A DNA stretch of 64,000 bases, taken from Desulfobacula sp. GTDB taxonomy: Bacteria > Desulfobacterota > Desulfobacteria > Desulfobacterales > Desulfobacteraceae. The notes under the pieces are model-generated. The model searched no databases, had not been told where the DNA came from, and saw nothing but the letters and a program-made list of their open reading frames with translations. The DNA is taken from the NCBI GenBank assembly GCA_012031875.1, contig JAAUSZ010000002.1:1-64000 (forward strand), read 5' to 3'. Below are positions 8,161 through 20,102 of this stretch, one piece after another (position 1 is the first letter of the stretch; each line of letters opens with the position of its first letter). The translations under genes and the position numbers were made by a program.

Positions 8161-10153
8161 ATGAAAAGTTTAAGTCTGGGAATGAAGATTTCTTTGGGAT
8201 TCGCCTGCCTCATCATCATTGCCTGCGCCCTTGGCCTCATGTCCATCTTCCGCATGGGCGGGGTGGAGGTGGAGAGCAAGATGCTGGCGAACGAATACGT
8301 GCCTGAGGTGGAAGTGGCCAATGAGATCCGGGGCGGGGTCAACCGGATGATGTATGAGATGCGGGGATACGGGTATACCAGGGATGAAAAATTCTTCCAG
8401 AATGCCCAGAAGGAAATCGAAGGCTTAGAGGGCTCCCTTGAAAAGGCCAGGAAACTGGAGGCGGCTTCCCCCAATCTGAAGGCCCTGAAAGGCCAGCTCG
8501 AAAAAGCCACCAAGTCCTTCATCGACTATAAGGCGATTTCCCAGCAGACCAAGGCCAGCATTTTGAAAATGGATGAGGAAATGAAGGCCATGACCGCTGC
8601 CGCCGAAACCTATATGAAAAACAGCATGGACTTTCTGGAAACCCAGGAGGAAGCCTTGAAAAAAGTCATCAAGGAAAGCAATGACATGGGCAAGCGCGAA
8701 GAGATGATGGAGCGGGTTGCCAAGGTCTCCATGCTCAATGAGGTCATTTCCCTGGGGACCCAGGCCAGGATGGGGAATTTCCGGTCCCAGGCCCTGCGCA
8801 GCCCGGAAATCATGAAGGAGGCCATGCAGCTTTTTCCCAAAATTGATGAAAAGCTCAATGAAATCCAGAAAATCACCCATGCCGCAGCCAACCTGAAACA
8901 GATCGACGAGATCCGGAAGGCCGGAAACCAATATAAGGCCAGTATGACGGATTTCCTGGAGGCCTGGCTGGAAAATGAGGCCGTTGCCACAAAGCGCCGT
9001 GAAATCGGGACCCAGATGGTTGCGGTGGCCAAGGAAACCGCGGACGCCGGGGCCGAGGCTGCGGATCGGATCGCTAAGGACGCCGTGTCCGCCCTTTCCA
9101 CGGCATCCACCGTCATGATCGTAGGTCTTATTGCGGCCCTGATCATCGGGGTTCTTTTGGCGGTGTTTATCACCCGGAGCATCACCGGACCGGTGAACCG
9201 GATCATTGCAGGCCTCAACGAAGGGGCGGGCCAGGTGGCCTCGGCCTCGGGCCAGGTATCCTCCTCCAGCCAGTCCATGGCCGAAGGGGCGTCCGAGCAG
9301 GCCGCGTCCATTGAAGAGACCTCATCCTCCATGGAAGAAATGAGTTCCATGACCAAGCGGAATGCCGAAAACGCGGGGAACGCGGACGGGCTCATGAGGG
9401 AGGCCAACCACGTGGTGACCACGGCCAATGCCTCCATGGGCCAGTTGACCGAGTCCATGCGGGAAATTTCCAAGGCCAGCGAAGAAACCTCCAAGATCAT
9501 TAAAACCATAGATGAAATCGCCTTCCAGACCAATCTTCTGGCCTTGAACGCCGCGGTTGAAGCGGCCCGGGCCGGAGAAGCCGGGGCCGGGTTCGCTGTC
9601 GTCGCGGATGAGGTAAGAAACCTGGCCATGCGGGCTGCCACCGCGGCCAAAGACACGGCCCAGCTCATTGAGGGCACGGTGAAAAAAGTCACAGACGGAT
9701 CCAGTCTGGTATCCACCACCAATGAGGCCTTTACGAAGGTGGCGGAGAGTTCGGGCAAGGTGGGCTCACTGGTGGCGGAAATCGCCCAGGCCTCCAAGGA
9801 ACAGTCCGACGGCATTGACCAGGTGAATATTGCCATTGCCCAGATGGACAAGGTGGTCCAGCAGAATGCGGCCAATGCCGAAGAATCCGCATCCGCGGCC
9901 GAAGAAATGAGCGCCCAGGCCGAACAGTTGAAGGAATTTGTGGATGAGCTGGTCATGCTGGTGACGGGCAAAAAAAAATGAAACCAGCCGGAGTTCCGCG
10001 GTTCACAGCCTCCATCACCCCATGAAGACAATATCCTCAAAACCCAAGGCGGTCTCAAAGGCCAAAAAGCCTCTCCTGGCCCACAAAGCCAGTGAGGTCC
10101 GTCCGGACCAGGTCATCCCCTTTGACGAAGATGACAGTTTCAAGGATTTTTAA
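8161..10153 (+). CDS. Methyl-accepting chemotaxis protein 1, frameshifted before its C-terminal tail
   Basis: A transmembrane chemoreceptor of ~663 residues when restored. TM1 is at ~9-30, a helical periplasmic domain at ~31-310, TM2 at ~317-340 ([20 protein letters not shown]), followed directly by the signalling domain with the hairpin tip [20 protein letters not shown]. As given, the frame stops at 9981 after a run of nine A (9970-9978). Skipping one A continues the frame through a ~58-residue linker to [13 protein letters not shown] and a stop at 10153. The final SFKDF fits the aromatic-x-x-aromatic pentapeptide that tethers CheR and CheB. AAGGAGAACAC precedes the ATG. The domain covering 9216-9969 is nearly repeated in the next gene. 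Confidence 0.88.
9216..9969 (+). repeat. Chemoreceptor signalling-domain repeat, copy 1
   Basis: This stretch of MCP1 is very similar at DNA level to 11212-11972 of MCP2, including long identical blocks around the hairpin tip and the end of the domain. The sensor-encoding parts of the two genes are unrelated. Edges are approximate. The pattern suggests tandem duplication with later sensor replacement, or gene conversion. Confidence 0.75.
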
Positions 10154-10162
10154 AGGAGAAGA

Positions 10163-11997
10163 ATGATGTTGCAACGTATAAAACTGGGAACCCGCTTGGT
10201 TCTGGGATTTCTGGCGGTGGCCTTGATCACCCTGGTATTGGGAGTCATCGGATATTACGGGGCAGTGAAAGGTGAAAAATCGGTGCAGGAGATCGGGGCG
10301 GTCAGGCTGCCCGGGATCAACAGCCTCCTTACGATCAAGGGGGAGGCTGAAAAAATCCGGGGGAGCCTGAGGACCCTGGCCATCCCCGGATTAACCGGGG
10401 AGTTGAGGGAGCGCCAGTACAAAAACCTGGCCGAATCCAGGAAAGCCTATGAAGAATCCTGGAAGGACTATGAGAGCCTTCCCCGGAGCCCGGAAGAAGC
10501 AGAGGCCTGGAAAGATTTTGTCCCGGCCTGGGGTATTTTGAAGACGGAAAACAGTAAGCTCGTGGACATCATGCGGCAATGGGACCAGACCGGGATCAGC
10601 GATCCCACGGCCCTGGGCCGCCGGATCGAGTCCTTTACCAAGGATCATTACCAGCGGGTCCAGCAGGTCCTGACCCTCATGAGCATGAACAGGATGTTTG
10701 AGGGCGGCGAAGACCATACCGCGTGCGCGGCGGGAAAATGGATGGCTTCTTTTAAGAGCGACAACCCGGCCATCATGGCCGATATCAAGGCCATGCAGGG
10801 CCCCCACCAGAGGTTCCATGAGGCGATTGGGAAGATTAAGAAGGCCTATGAAAAAGCCGGCGGCGAAGAACAGTTGATTTACACCACGGAAATGGTTCCG
10901 GCCATGGAGCAGGTATTCCGGTATTTTTCCTCCATTACCCGGATCATCGGCGAGGGCATCCTGCTCTCGGACCAGGCCAGGGAGCAGTTGCTGGGGCCCA
11001 TGACCGAGGCCCAGAGAACCGCGCTGGGCCTTCTGGATAAGATGGTCGAGGTCAGCCGGGCCGCGGCCCTTGAAGAAGTGAGGTCCGCCGTGTTCCAATC
11101 GGGATTTCTCAGGGTGTTCTCGGCGGGTGCAGCCGTTGCCGGGGTGGCGCTGGCCATGGGCCTGGGGATTCTCATCGCCCGGGGCGTCAGCCGGACCCTG
11201 ACCGGATCTCCGGGGGCATGGGCGAAGGGGCGAACCAGGTGGCTTCGGCCTCGGCCCAGGTGTCTTCGGCCGGCCAGTCCATGGCCGAAGGGGCGTCCGA
11301 GCAGGCTGCGTCCATTGAAGAGACCTCGTCCTCCATGGAAGAAATGGCCTCCATGACCAGGCGGAATGCCGAAAACGCGGGGAACGCGGACGGGCTCATG
11401 AGGGAGGCCAACCAGGGGGTGACCACGGCCAATGCCGCCATGGGCCGGTTGACCGAGTCCATGCGGGAAATTTCCAAGGCGGGTGAAGAAACCTCCAGGA
11501 TCATCAAAACCATAGATGAAATCGCCTTCCAGACCAACCTTCTGGCCTTGAACGCCGCGGTTGAAGCGGCCCGGGCCGGGGAGGCCGGGGCCGGGTTCGC
11601 CGTCGTCGCGGATGAGGTGAGAAACCTGGCCATGCGGGCTGCGGCTGCGGCCGGAGACACGGCCCGGCTCATCGAGGGGATGGTGAAAAAGGTCACCGAC
11701 GGGTCCGGTCTGGTGTCCACCACCAGTGAGGCCTTTGGCAAAGTCGCGGAAAGCACGGGCAAGGCGGGCGCCCTGGTGACGGAAATCGCCCAGGCCTCCA
11801 GGGAACAGTCCGGCGGTATTGACCAGGTGAATATTGCCATGGCCCAGATGGACAAGGTGGTCCAGCAGAATGCGGCCAATGCCGAAGAATCCGCGTCCGC
11901 GGCCGAAGAAATGAGCGCCCAGGCCGAACAGTTGAAGGAATTTGTGGACGAGCTGGTCATGCTGGTAACGGGCCGGAGAACCGGTAAAGATTTTTAA
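10163..11997 (+). CDS. Methyl-accepting chemotaxis protein 2 with CZB-like motif, frameshifted
   Basis: A chemoreceptor of ~611 residues when restored. TM1 is ~12-33, a periplasmic helical domain runs to ~310, and TM2 is ~313-335. The periplasmic part holds His162, Cys188 (CAAGKW), His215 and His219 (HQRFH), matching the spacing of the chemoreceptor zinc-binding (CZB) domain. The frame breaks at ~11203-11207 where one base is missing; the expected [16 protein letters not shown] continues in the next frame to 11997. The signalling domain is almost identical to that of MCP1, but the tail is only RRTGKDF, without the linker and tether. AAAGGAGAAG precedes the start. Confidence 0.87.
11212..11972 (+). 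repeat. Chemoreceptor signalling-domain repeat, copy 2
   Basis: Second copy of the repeat at 9216-9969, in the same orientation about 2 kb downstream. It ends just before the short MCP2 tail, so the MCP1 linker and tether were not part of the shared segment. Edges are approximate. Confidence 0.75.
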
Positions 11998-12088
11998 AGG
12001 TGGCGGGTTTTATCAAAATCGGGTATGAAAGAGCTTAAGATCTGATATGAATGGTGGCAGTATATGGTGGCAATATAATGAGGATATA

Positions 12089-12727
12089 ATGATGGCTTCT
12101 CAAGAGATGCACAATTTGATTGAAAAGCTGGCCTGCGATTTCATGATGGCGAATCCGGAAGAACCCGAAACCCTGTCCGGACTGTTGCCGGTATTAAAGC
12201 GGATTCATGACCAGTGCCGGGACCTGAAGCTGGAGCCCGAGGCCAAAAGCACCAAAAAGGCCAGGAAAATGATTAAGGGCCTGCTGGGCCGCCCTGATGA
12301 ACCTGAGGCAAGGATGACGGCCCTGGGGGATTTGATCACCTCCCTGTCCTTTTCCCTGAGGGAGGGGGAAGAACAAAAAGAAACGGCTGAAGAACCGGAG
12401 CCCCTGTCCCCGGCAGAGGGTCCGGACCCCGGGGAGGATGATTTCCAGGCCATTGAGGAAAGCCTTGAGACCTTTTCCTGTCTCATTAATTTTCTGTGTC
12501 CGGGAGAAATTCCCGACCTGGGCGCCCTGATCCGCCAACTGGATGTTCTGATAAAGGCTTCGGAAAATGACGGGCTTCGCACCTTTCATGAGGTGGCCCA
12601 CGCGTGCAGGCGCTATGTGGAAAACATGACCCTGGAAAATATCTGTCATGTCAAGCCCATTGAGGAAGGGGTCCTGCTGTTAAAATCCATCTTTTTCCAT
12701 CGCAAAAAGGAAAGGCCTTCCTTTTGA
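12089..12727 (+). CDS. Helical N-terminal region, probably the 5' part of cheA
   Basis: About 212 mostly helical residues with an acidic low-complexity stretch in the middle (EEPEPLSPAEGPDPGED). No phosphorylatable HTIKG motif. The ATG at 12089 (or 12092) is preferred because GAGG lies at 12080-12083; an in-frame ATG at 12047 has no such site. The frame stops at 12727, but the CheA frame is open without a stop across 12706-12806 and reads as plausible protein (GLPFDYSDILELLTAG). A one-base insertion near 12703-12713 would join the two into a CheA of ~837 residues. Alternatively it is a separate small protein ending 80 bp before CheA. I favour the fusion at about 70%. Confidence 0.6.
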   Translation: MMASQEMHNLIEKLACDFMMANPEEPETLSGLLPVLKRIHDQCRDLKLEPEAKSTKKARKMIKGLLGRPDEPEARMTALGDLITSLSFSLREGEEQKETAEEPEPLSPAEGPDPGEDDFQAIEESLETFSCLINFLCPGEIPDLGALIRQLDVLIKASENDGLRTFHEVAHACRRYVENMTLENICHVKPIEEGVLLLKSIFFHRKKERPSF

Positions 12728-12806
12728 TTATTCCGATATCCTGGAGCTTTTAACGGCCGGGTTTGAAACCGCGGGGACCCGCAAGGCAGAGGAGGCGGAG
12801 GAAAAG

Positions 12807-14603
12807 GTGGCCGGGCCCCTGCCCCAGGCCGGGCCCGAGAAGATATCCCTGGATGACATGGAGATCCTGGCGGATTTTGTTTCCGAGGCCTTTGAAAATC
12901 TGGAGACCATAGAGATCAAGCTCATCGACCTGGAACAGGACCCCGACAACAAGGATATCATCAATGATATCTTCCGGCCTTTTCATACCATCAAGGGGGT
13001 ATCCGGTTTCCTGTCCCTGACCAAGATCAATAAACTGTCCCATGCCACAGAAAATCTTTTGGACAGCGCCAGGAGCGGGGATTTCGCCATGAACCGCACG
13101 GCCATTGACGCCATCCTTGAATCCGTGGATGTCCTCAAGGCCCTCATCGAAAGGGTCAGGGACGGCTACCAGACCGGGTTTCTCCAGCCCGATGACGACA
13201 TTGACACAGAGGCCCTGAGAAAGAAATTTCAGCGCCTCCAGTCCTCCCCGGCCCATGGGGAAAACGAACTCCTGGGGGAAATCCTGGTCCGGGAAAAGGC
13301 TGTGGACCGGGAGAGCATCGAAAAAGCCCTGGAAATCCAGAAAGAATTTCCGGATAAAAAAATCGGGGAAATCCTGGTGGAAGCGAAAAAGGCTGATCCG
13401 GTCCGGGTTGCCTCGGCCCTGGCCGAGCAGAATTCCCTCCGGAACAAACCCGATACCCAGGTCAAGGTCAGCACCCAGAAACTGGACGATTTGGTGGATT
13501 TTGCCGGGGAACTGGTCATTGCCCAGGCCATGCTTCGCCAGAAAACCTCCCATGATCCGGCCTTAAACCAGAGCGTGGCCCATCTGGGCCAGATCGTCAC
13601 CAATATGCAGAATATCGCCATGTCCATGCGGATGATTCCCATCAAGGCCACCTTCATGAAAATGATCCGGCTGGTCCGGGATCTTTCCCGGAAGGTGGGA
13701 AAGGACGTGAACCTGTCCATGGCCGGAGAAGATACGGAGATCGACCGGAATGTGGTGGATGCCCTGTATGAACCCATGGTGCACATGATCCGGAATTCCC
13801 TGGACCACGGCATCGAGCCCGCAACGGAACGCAGGGCCAAGGGGAAGGCTTCCCAGGGCAATATCTTCCTTAGGGCCTATCACAAGGGCGGCCATATTAT
13901 TATTGAAATCGAAGACGACGGCCGGGGCCTGGACCGGGAGAAAATCCTTAAAAAAGCCGTGGACACGGGCCTTATCACGGGCCATGAGCAGATGACCGAC
14001 GCCCGGATTTATGACCTCATCATGGAACCGGGGTTTTCAACCGCGGAAAAAATCACCGATGTATCGGGCCGGGGCGTGGGCATGGATGTGGTCAAGGCCG
14101 GCATTGAAAAATTCAGGGGGCATCTGGCCATTGCTTCCAAAAAAGACAACGGCACCAAATTCACCATCAGTCTTCCCCTGACCCTGGCCATCATCGACGG
14201 CATGCTCATCCGGATTGAGACGGAAAAATACGTCATCCCCACCACAGCCGTGCAGAAAGCCTTTAAACCGGGGCCGGAGGATTATTTCACCGTGGAAGGC
14301 AAGGGCGAAATGGTCAAAGACAGGGGGAGCCTGATCCCCCTCATCCGGCTGACCGATATTTATCCGCGCGGCAGCGCAAAAAAGCCGGTCCAGGACTGCC
14401 TGGTGGTGGTGGTGGAATCCAAGGACGAAAAAAGGGCCCTTCTTATTGATGAGCTGCTCGGCAAGGATGAATACGTGATCAAAAGCCTCGGGTCCAGCCT
14501 TGAAAACATCAAGGGCATCGCGGGCGGGGCCATCCTGTCCGACGGCCGGGTGGGACTGATCCTGGATATCCACGGGATTTTTTCCATTGCCCAGGAAGGA
14601 TGA
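12807..14603 (+). CDS. cheA: CheA histidine kinase (system 1), core region
   Basis: A 598-residue CheA if started at the GTG at 12807. P1/HPt has phospho-His60 (FHTIKGVSGFLS). In place of a normal P2, residues ~150-210 hold two copies of a LGEILV...AL..Q pattern resembling MshEN/GspE N-terminal repeats. Dimerisation (KVSTQKLDDLVDFAGELV), ATPase ([33 protein letters not shown]) and CheW-like (DGMLIRIETEKYVIPTTAV) domains follow. It phosphorylates CheY and CheB of this cluster. The true start may be at 12089 if a one-base insertion near 12706 is corrected. A GGAGG precedes 12807, but it lies in purine-rich coding sequence and may be chance. Confidence 0.92.
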   Translation: MAGPLPQAGPEKISLDDMEILADFVSEAFENLETIEIKLIDLEQDPDNKDIINDIFRPFHTIKGVSGFLSLTKINKLSHATENLLDSARSGDFAMNRTAIDAILESVDVLKALIERVRDGYQTGFLQPDDDIDTEALRKKFQRLQSSPAHGENELLGEILVREKAVDRESIEKALEIQKEFPDKKIGEILVEAKKADPVRVASALAEQNSLRNKPDTQVKVSTQKLDDLVDFAGELVIAQAMLRQKTSHDPALNQSVAHLGQIVTNMQNIAMSMRMIPIKATFMKMIRLVRDLSRKVGKDVNLSMAGEDTEIDRNVVDALYEPMVHMIRNSLDHGIEPATERRAKGKASQGNIFLRAYHKGGHIIIEIEDDGRGLDREKILKKAVDTGLITGHEQMTDARIYDLIMEPGFSTAEKITDVSGRGVGMDVVKAGIEKFRGHLAIASKKDNGTKFTISLPLTLAIIDGMLIRIETEKYVIPTTAVQKAFKPGPEDYFTVEGKGEMVKDRGSLIPLIRLTDIYPRGSAKKPVQDCLVVVVESKDEKRALLIDELLGKDEYVIKSLGSSLENIKGIAGGAILSDGRVGLILDIHGIFSIAQEG

Positions 14604-14658
14604 TGCAGAAATCGTGTTGAAGCTGAACCCAAGACAGGGAAGGTAAGGGGAAATATCC

Positions 14659-15129
14659 ATGAAGCAGATTGTGGGCGTGGCAGACATGAAACTGAGCAAT
14701 AATCCGGCTGAGTCCGTGATCACCTATTCCCTGGGCTCCTGCATCGGGCTTGTGGTCTATGATCCGGCTGTCCGGGTGGGCGGAATCCTGCACTATATGC
14801 TGCCGGAATCTTCCATAGACAGGGACAAGGCCGTTGCAAGGCCCCTTATGTTTGCCGATACCGGTATCCCCATCCTGTTCAAGAGCGCCTATCAACTGGG
14901 CGCGGTCAAGTCCCGGATGCAGATCTATGTGGCCGGGGGCGCGGAAATCCTGGACCAGAAGGGATTTTTCAATATCGGCAAAAGAAATTACCTGGCCTTG
15001 AAAAAGATGTTTTTTAAAAACAATGTCCTCATCCACAGGCAGGATGTGGGCGGGAATATCAACCGCACCGTCAGACTTGAAATCGGGACCGGAGATATTT
15101 ATGTCAAGACCTCCGGCGGCCGGAGGTGA
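14659..15129 (+). CDS. cheD: CheD chemoreceptor glutamine deamidase
   Basis: A 156-residue CheD with the catalytic triad Cys28 (SLGSCIGL), His45 (GGILHYML) and Thr68 (ADTGIP). It deamidates receptor glutamines and in many species docks with a CheC/CheX-type phosphatase; a CheX-like gene lies three genes downstream. AAGGGGAAATATCC precedes the ATG. The gene ends 4 bp before the HDOD start. Confidence 0.95.
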   Translation: MKQIVGVADMKLSNNPAESVITYSLGSCIGLVVYDPAVRVGGILHYMLPESSIDRDKAVARPLMFADTGIPILFKSAYQLGAVKSRMQIYVAGGAEILDQKGFFNIGKRNYLALKKMFFKNNVLIHRQDVGGNINRTVRLEIGTGDIYVKTSGGRR

Positions 15130-15133
15130 AAAT

Positions 15134-15982
15134 ATGATTGCCCTTCAGGCGCTTCTATCTGAAATCCGGAATCTGAAACCCATCCCTGCCGTGGCGAACC
15201 AGCTCCTGGCCCTGGTGGATGATCCCGGCAGTTCCATGGAAGATATCGCAGCGGTCATCCAGTATGATCCGGTCATGACGGCCAATGTCCTTCGGACCTG
15301 CAACTCAGCCTATTTCGGGCTCAAGCATCCCGCGGAATCCATTAAGGACGCCGTCAGTATGCTGGGTATGGACCAGGTCATCGAGCTGGTCCTGATCAAA
15401 TCCATGTCCGGCAGCCTGTCCGGCCGGCAGAACGGTTACGGCCTGGAAGAAGGGGAGATGTGGCGGTATTCCGTGTCCTCGGCCGTGATCGCCAGGCAGA
15501 TCGCGGCAAAGCTGGGCCTGGGCAATCAGAGTACGATTTTTACCGCCTGCCTGGTCAAGGATATCGGCAAGCTCATCCTGGAAAAATATGTGGCAAAGCA
15601 ACGGGATCAGATCCTGGCCCTGATGGAAGAAGAAGGCTTAAGTTTCCGGGAAGCAGAAAAACAGGCCCTGGGAATCGACCATGCCGAACTGGGGGCCATG
15701 ATCGCCAAAACCTGGAAATTCAGTCCCAGGATGGTGAAAATCATCCGGCACCACCATCTGGCCGACGAAACCATGATCAGGGACAGGGAGGTCGCGGTGG
15801 TGTACCTGGCCGATTGTATCGCCATGATGATCGGCATGGGGGTGGGCTCTGACGGGCTCGCCTACCGGTTCAGGGATGAGGCCGTGCGGGAACTGGGCCT
15901 TAATGCCGATGATACGGCGTTGATCATCGCGGATTTTGCCGGTCACATGCAGGAAATCGAAAATTTATTAAATATGGTTTAG
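15134..15982 (+). CDS. HDOD domain signalling protein
   Basis: A 282-residue HDOD protein filling almost its whole length: LKPIPAVANQLLALVDDP, VIQYDPVMTANVLRTCNSAYFG and CLVKDIGKLILEKY. The HD phosphohydrolase ligands are incomplete (VKDIGK instead of LHDIGK), as usual for HDOD, so hydrolysis is not expected. The ATG at 15134 is preceded by CGGAGGTGAAAAT. It sits between cheD and cheY in the same transcript. HDOD proteins beside chemotaxis genes often act as regulatory scaffolds; the partner here is not readable. Confidence 0.9.
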   Translation: MIALQALLSEIRNLKPIPAVANQLLALVDDPGSSMEDIAAVIQYDPVMTANVLRTCNSAYFGLKHPAESIKDAVSMLGMDQVIELVLIKSMSGSLSGRQNGYGLEEGEMWRYSVSSAVIARQIAAKLGLGNQSTIFTACLVKDIGKLILEKYVAKQRDQILALMEEEGLSFREAEKQALGIDHAELGAMIAKTWKFSPRMVKIIRHHHLADETMIRDREVAVVYLADCIAMMIGMGVGSDGLAYRFRDEAVRELGLNADDTALIIADFAGHMQEIENLLNMV

Positions 15983-15998
15983 AACCAGGGGAAAACTC

Positions 15999-16424
15999 AT
16001 GTCATACTCAATACTCATTGTCGATGATTCCATGCCCATGCGGTCCGTCATAAAGAAAACCATCCGGGCCGCGGGGTATTCAAATTCCGAATTCCTGGAC
16101 GCGGCCAATGGAAAAGAAGCCCTGAACCTGATGAAAAACAACTGGGTGGACATGGTTCTGACCGACCATAACATGCCGGTCATGAACGGCCTGGATTTTA
16201 TCCGGGCCGTCAAGGCCGACGATCTTTTAAAGACCATTCCCATGGTGGTGATCACCACAGAGGGAAATGAACTCAGGATCAGGGAATTTATGGAATGCGG
16301 CGCCGCGGGCTACCTTGCAAAACCTTTTGCGGCAGAGGATATCAGGGATTTAATAGTGAAATTTCTCGGGGAGGCAAGCTATGATGAAGACGATTCTGAC
16401 GGCAATGAAAACCTCGATTTCTGA
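15999..16424 (+). CDS. cheY: CheY-type single-domain response regulator
   Basis: A 141-residue receiver: acidic pocket Asp9-Asp10, phospho-Asp56 (VLTDHNMPVMNG), Thr86 and Lys108 (YLAKPF). An acidic C-terminal tail (DEDDSDGNENLDF) extends beyond the domain; this part is also read in another frame by the start of the overlapping cheX. As the only stand-alone receiver inside system 1 it is the likely output regulator. AGGGG precedes the ATG. Confidence 0.93.
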   Translation: MSYSILIVDDSMPMRSVIKKTIRAAGYSNSEFLDAANGKEALNLMKNNWVDMVLTDHNMPVMNGLDFIRAVKADDLLKTIPMVVITTEGNELRIREFMECGAAGYLAKPFAAEDIRDLIVKFLGEASYDEDDSDGNENLDF

Positions 16425-16830
16425 GGTCATGGAGACCATGTTTTTCCTGCCGGTCGAATTTTTGGAAAATCCGTCCCAAAAACAGATAAAGGCGCTTAAG
16501 GGAAGGCGGAACAAGGCCTGTTGCCTTGATTTTTCCGGGGAGTATTCCGGCAGTGTGTTTCTCCTGGTTCCTGAACCCCTTCTCCTGGAAATGGCTGAGA
16601 ATTTCATGGGGGAGGCAGGGGAGTCCCTGGGGCTTGAACTTCTGGAAGGCACCCTGACGGAAACCGTGAATATGGTGGCCGGCAACGCCCTGAGAAAGGT
16701 CAAGGCCGGGATCCCGTTTGAACTGAGTATCCCCAGGCTGATCCCGGGACCGGAATTTCCCGAAACCGGGGAAACCCTGATCATTAACACCCCGGGGCCG
16801 GAAATGGCCGTTCACATCGCTCTCCGGTGA
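16381..16830 (+). CDS. cheX: CheX-like chemotaxis phosphatase
   Basis: A 149-residue CheX/CheC-family protein. The phosphatase signature appears as ETVNMVAGNALRKV with the E-x-x-N pair that acts on phospho-CheY. It overlaps the end of cheY by 44 bp; GGGGAGGCAAGCT gives a good ribosome-binding site for the ATG at 16381 (or 16384). It should end signalling by dephosphorylating the adjacent CheY. Only one E-x-x-N helix is present, as in CheX rather than CheC. Confidence 0.85.
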   Translation: MMKTILTAMKTSISEVMETMFFLPVEFLENPSQKQIKALKGRRNKACCLDFSGEYSGSVFLLVPEPLLLEMAENFMGEAGESLGLELLEGTLTETVNMVAGNALRKVKAGIPFELSIPRLIPGPEFPETGETLIINTPGPEMAVHIALR

Positions 16831-19666
<2,836 letters not shown>

Positions 19667-19711
19667 CCCTGGTTCAGGCCCGGGATGGGGTTAAGAAGGA
19701 CAATAGGGAGC

Positions 19712-20074
19712 ATGAAAAAAATTCTGGTGATGGATGACGAAGCATCGATCCGGTCAATGCTGAAAAAGTTTCTTGAACGGGAAGGATATTTTGTCCTTAC
19801 CGCGGCCGATGGAAAAGAAGGCATGGCACTCTTTGACAGATACGTGGACCTGGTGGTCACCGATCTTATCATGCCGGAAAAGGAAGGGATGGAGGTCATC
19901 ATGGAGTTAAGGAAAAAATTTCCGGAGGTGCCGGTGATCGCCATGTCCGGGGGGGGACGGAATTCTCCGGAAAGCTACCTGAATACGGCCAGATTATTGG
20001 GCGCCGGGACCGTCCTTGAAAAGCCCGTCCAGACGGGCATCCTTCTGGATGCCGTGAAAAGGGCGCTGAAATGA
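19712..20074 (+). CDS. Single-domain response regulator
   Basis: A 120-residue receiver: KKILVMDDEAS, phospho-Asp in LVVTDLIMPEKEG, Lys in VLEKPVQTG. The ATG at 19712 follows ATAGGGAGC; an in-frame ATG at 19685 would add nine non-family residues. It has no output domain, so it probably acts as a phosphorelay partner of the neighbouring kinases. Confidence 0.9.
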   Translation: MKKILVMDDEASIRSMLKKFLEREGYFVLTAADGKEGMALFDRYVDLVVTDLIMPEKEGMEVIMELRKKFPEVPVIAMSGGGRNSPESYLNTARLLGAGTVLEKPVQTGILLDAVKRALK

Positions 20075-20102
20075 TCACCCGGCATGTTTTGGAGGGGATA
20101 AG

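Noticed and set aside
8610-10058. Long minus-strand open frame opposite MCP1
   Set aside because: It is an antisense shadow of the Ala/Ser/Glu-rich signalling domain; the same shadow appears opposite MCP2 and the sense strand clearly encodes a chemoreceptor.
10022-10153. Separate 43-codon gene after MCP1
   Set aside because: Its sequence fits the linker and tether of MCP1 after removal of one A; no ribosome-binding site precedes it.
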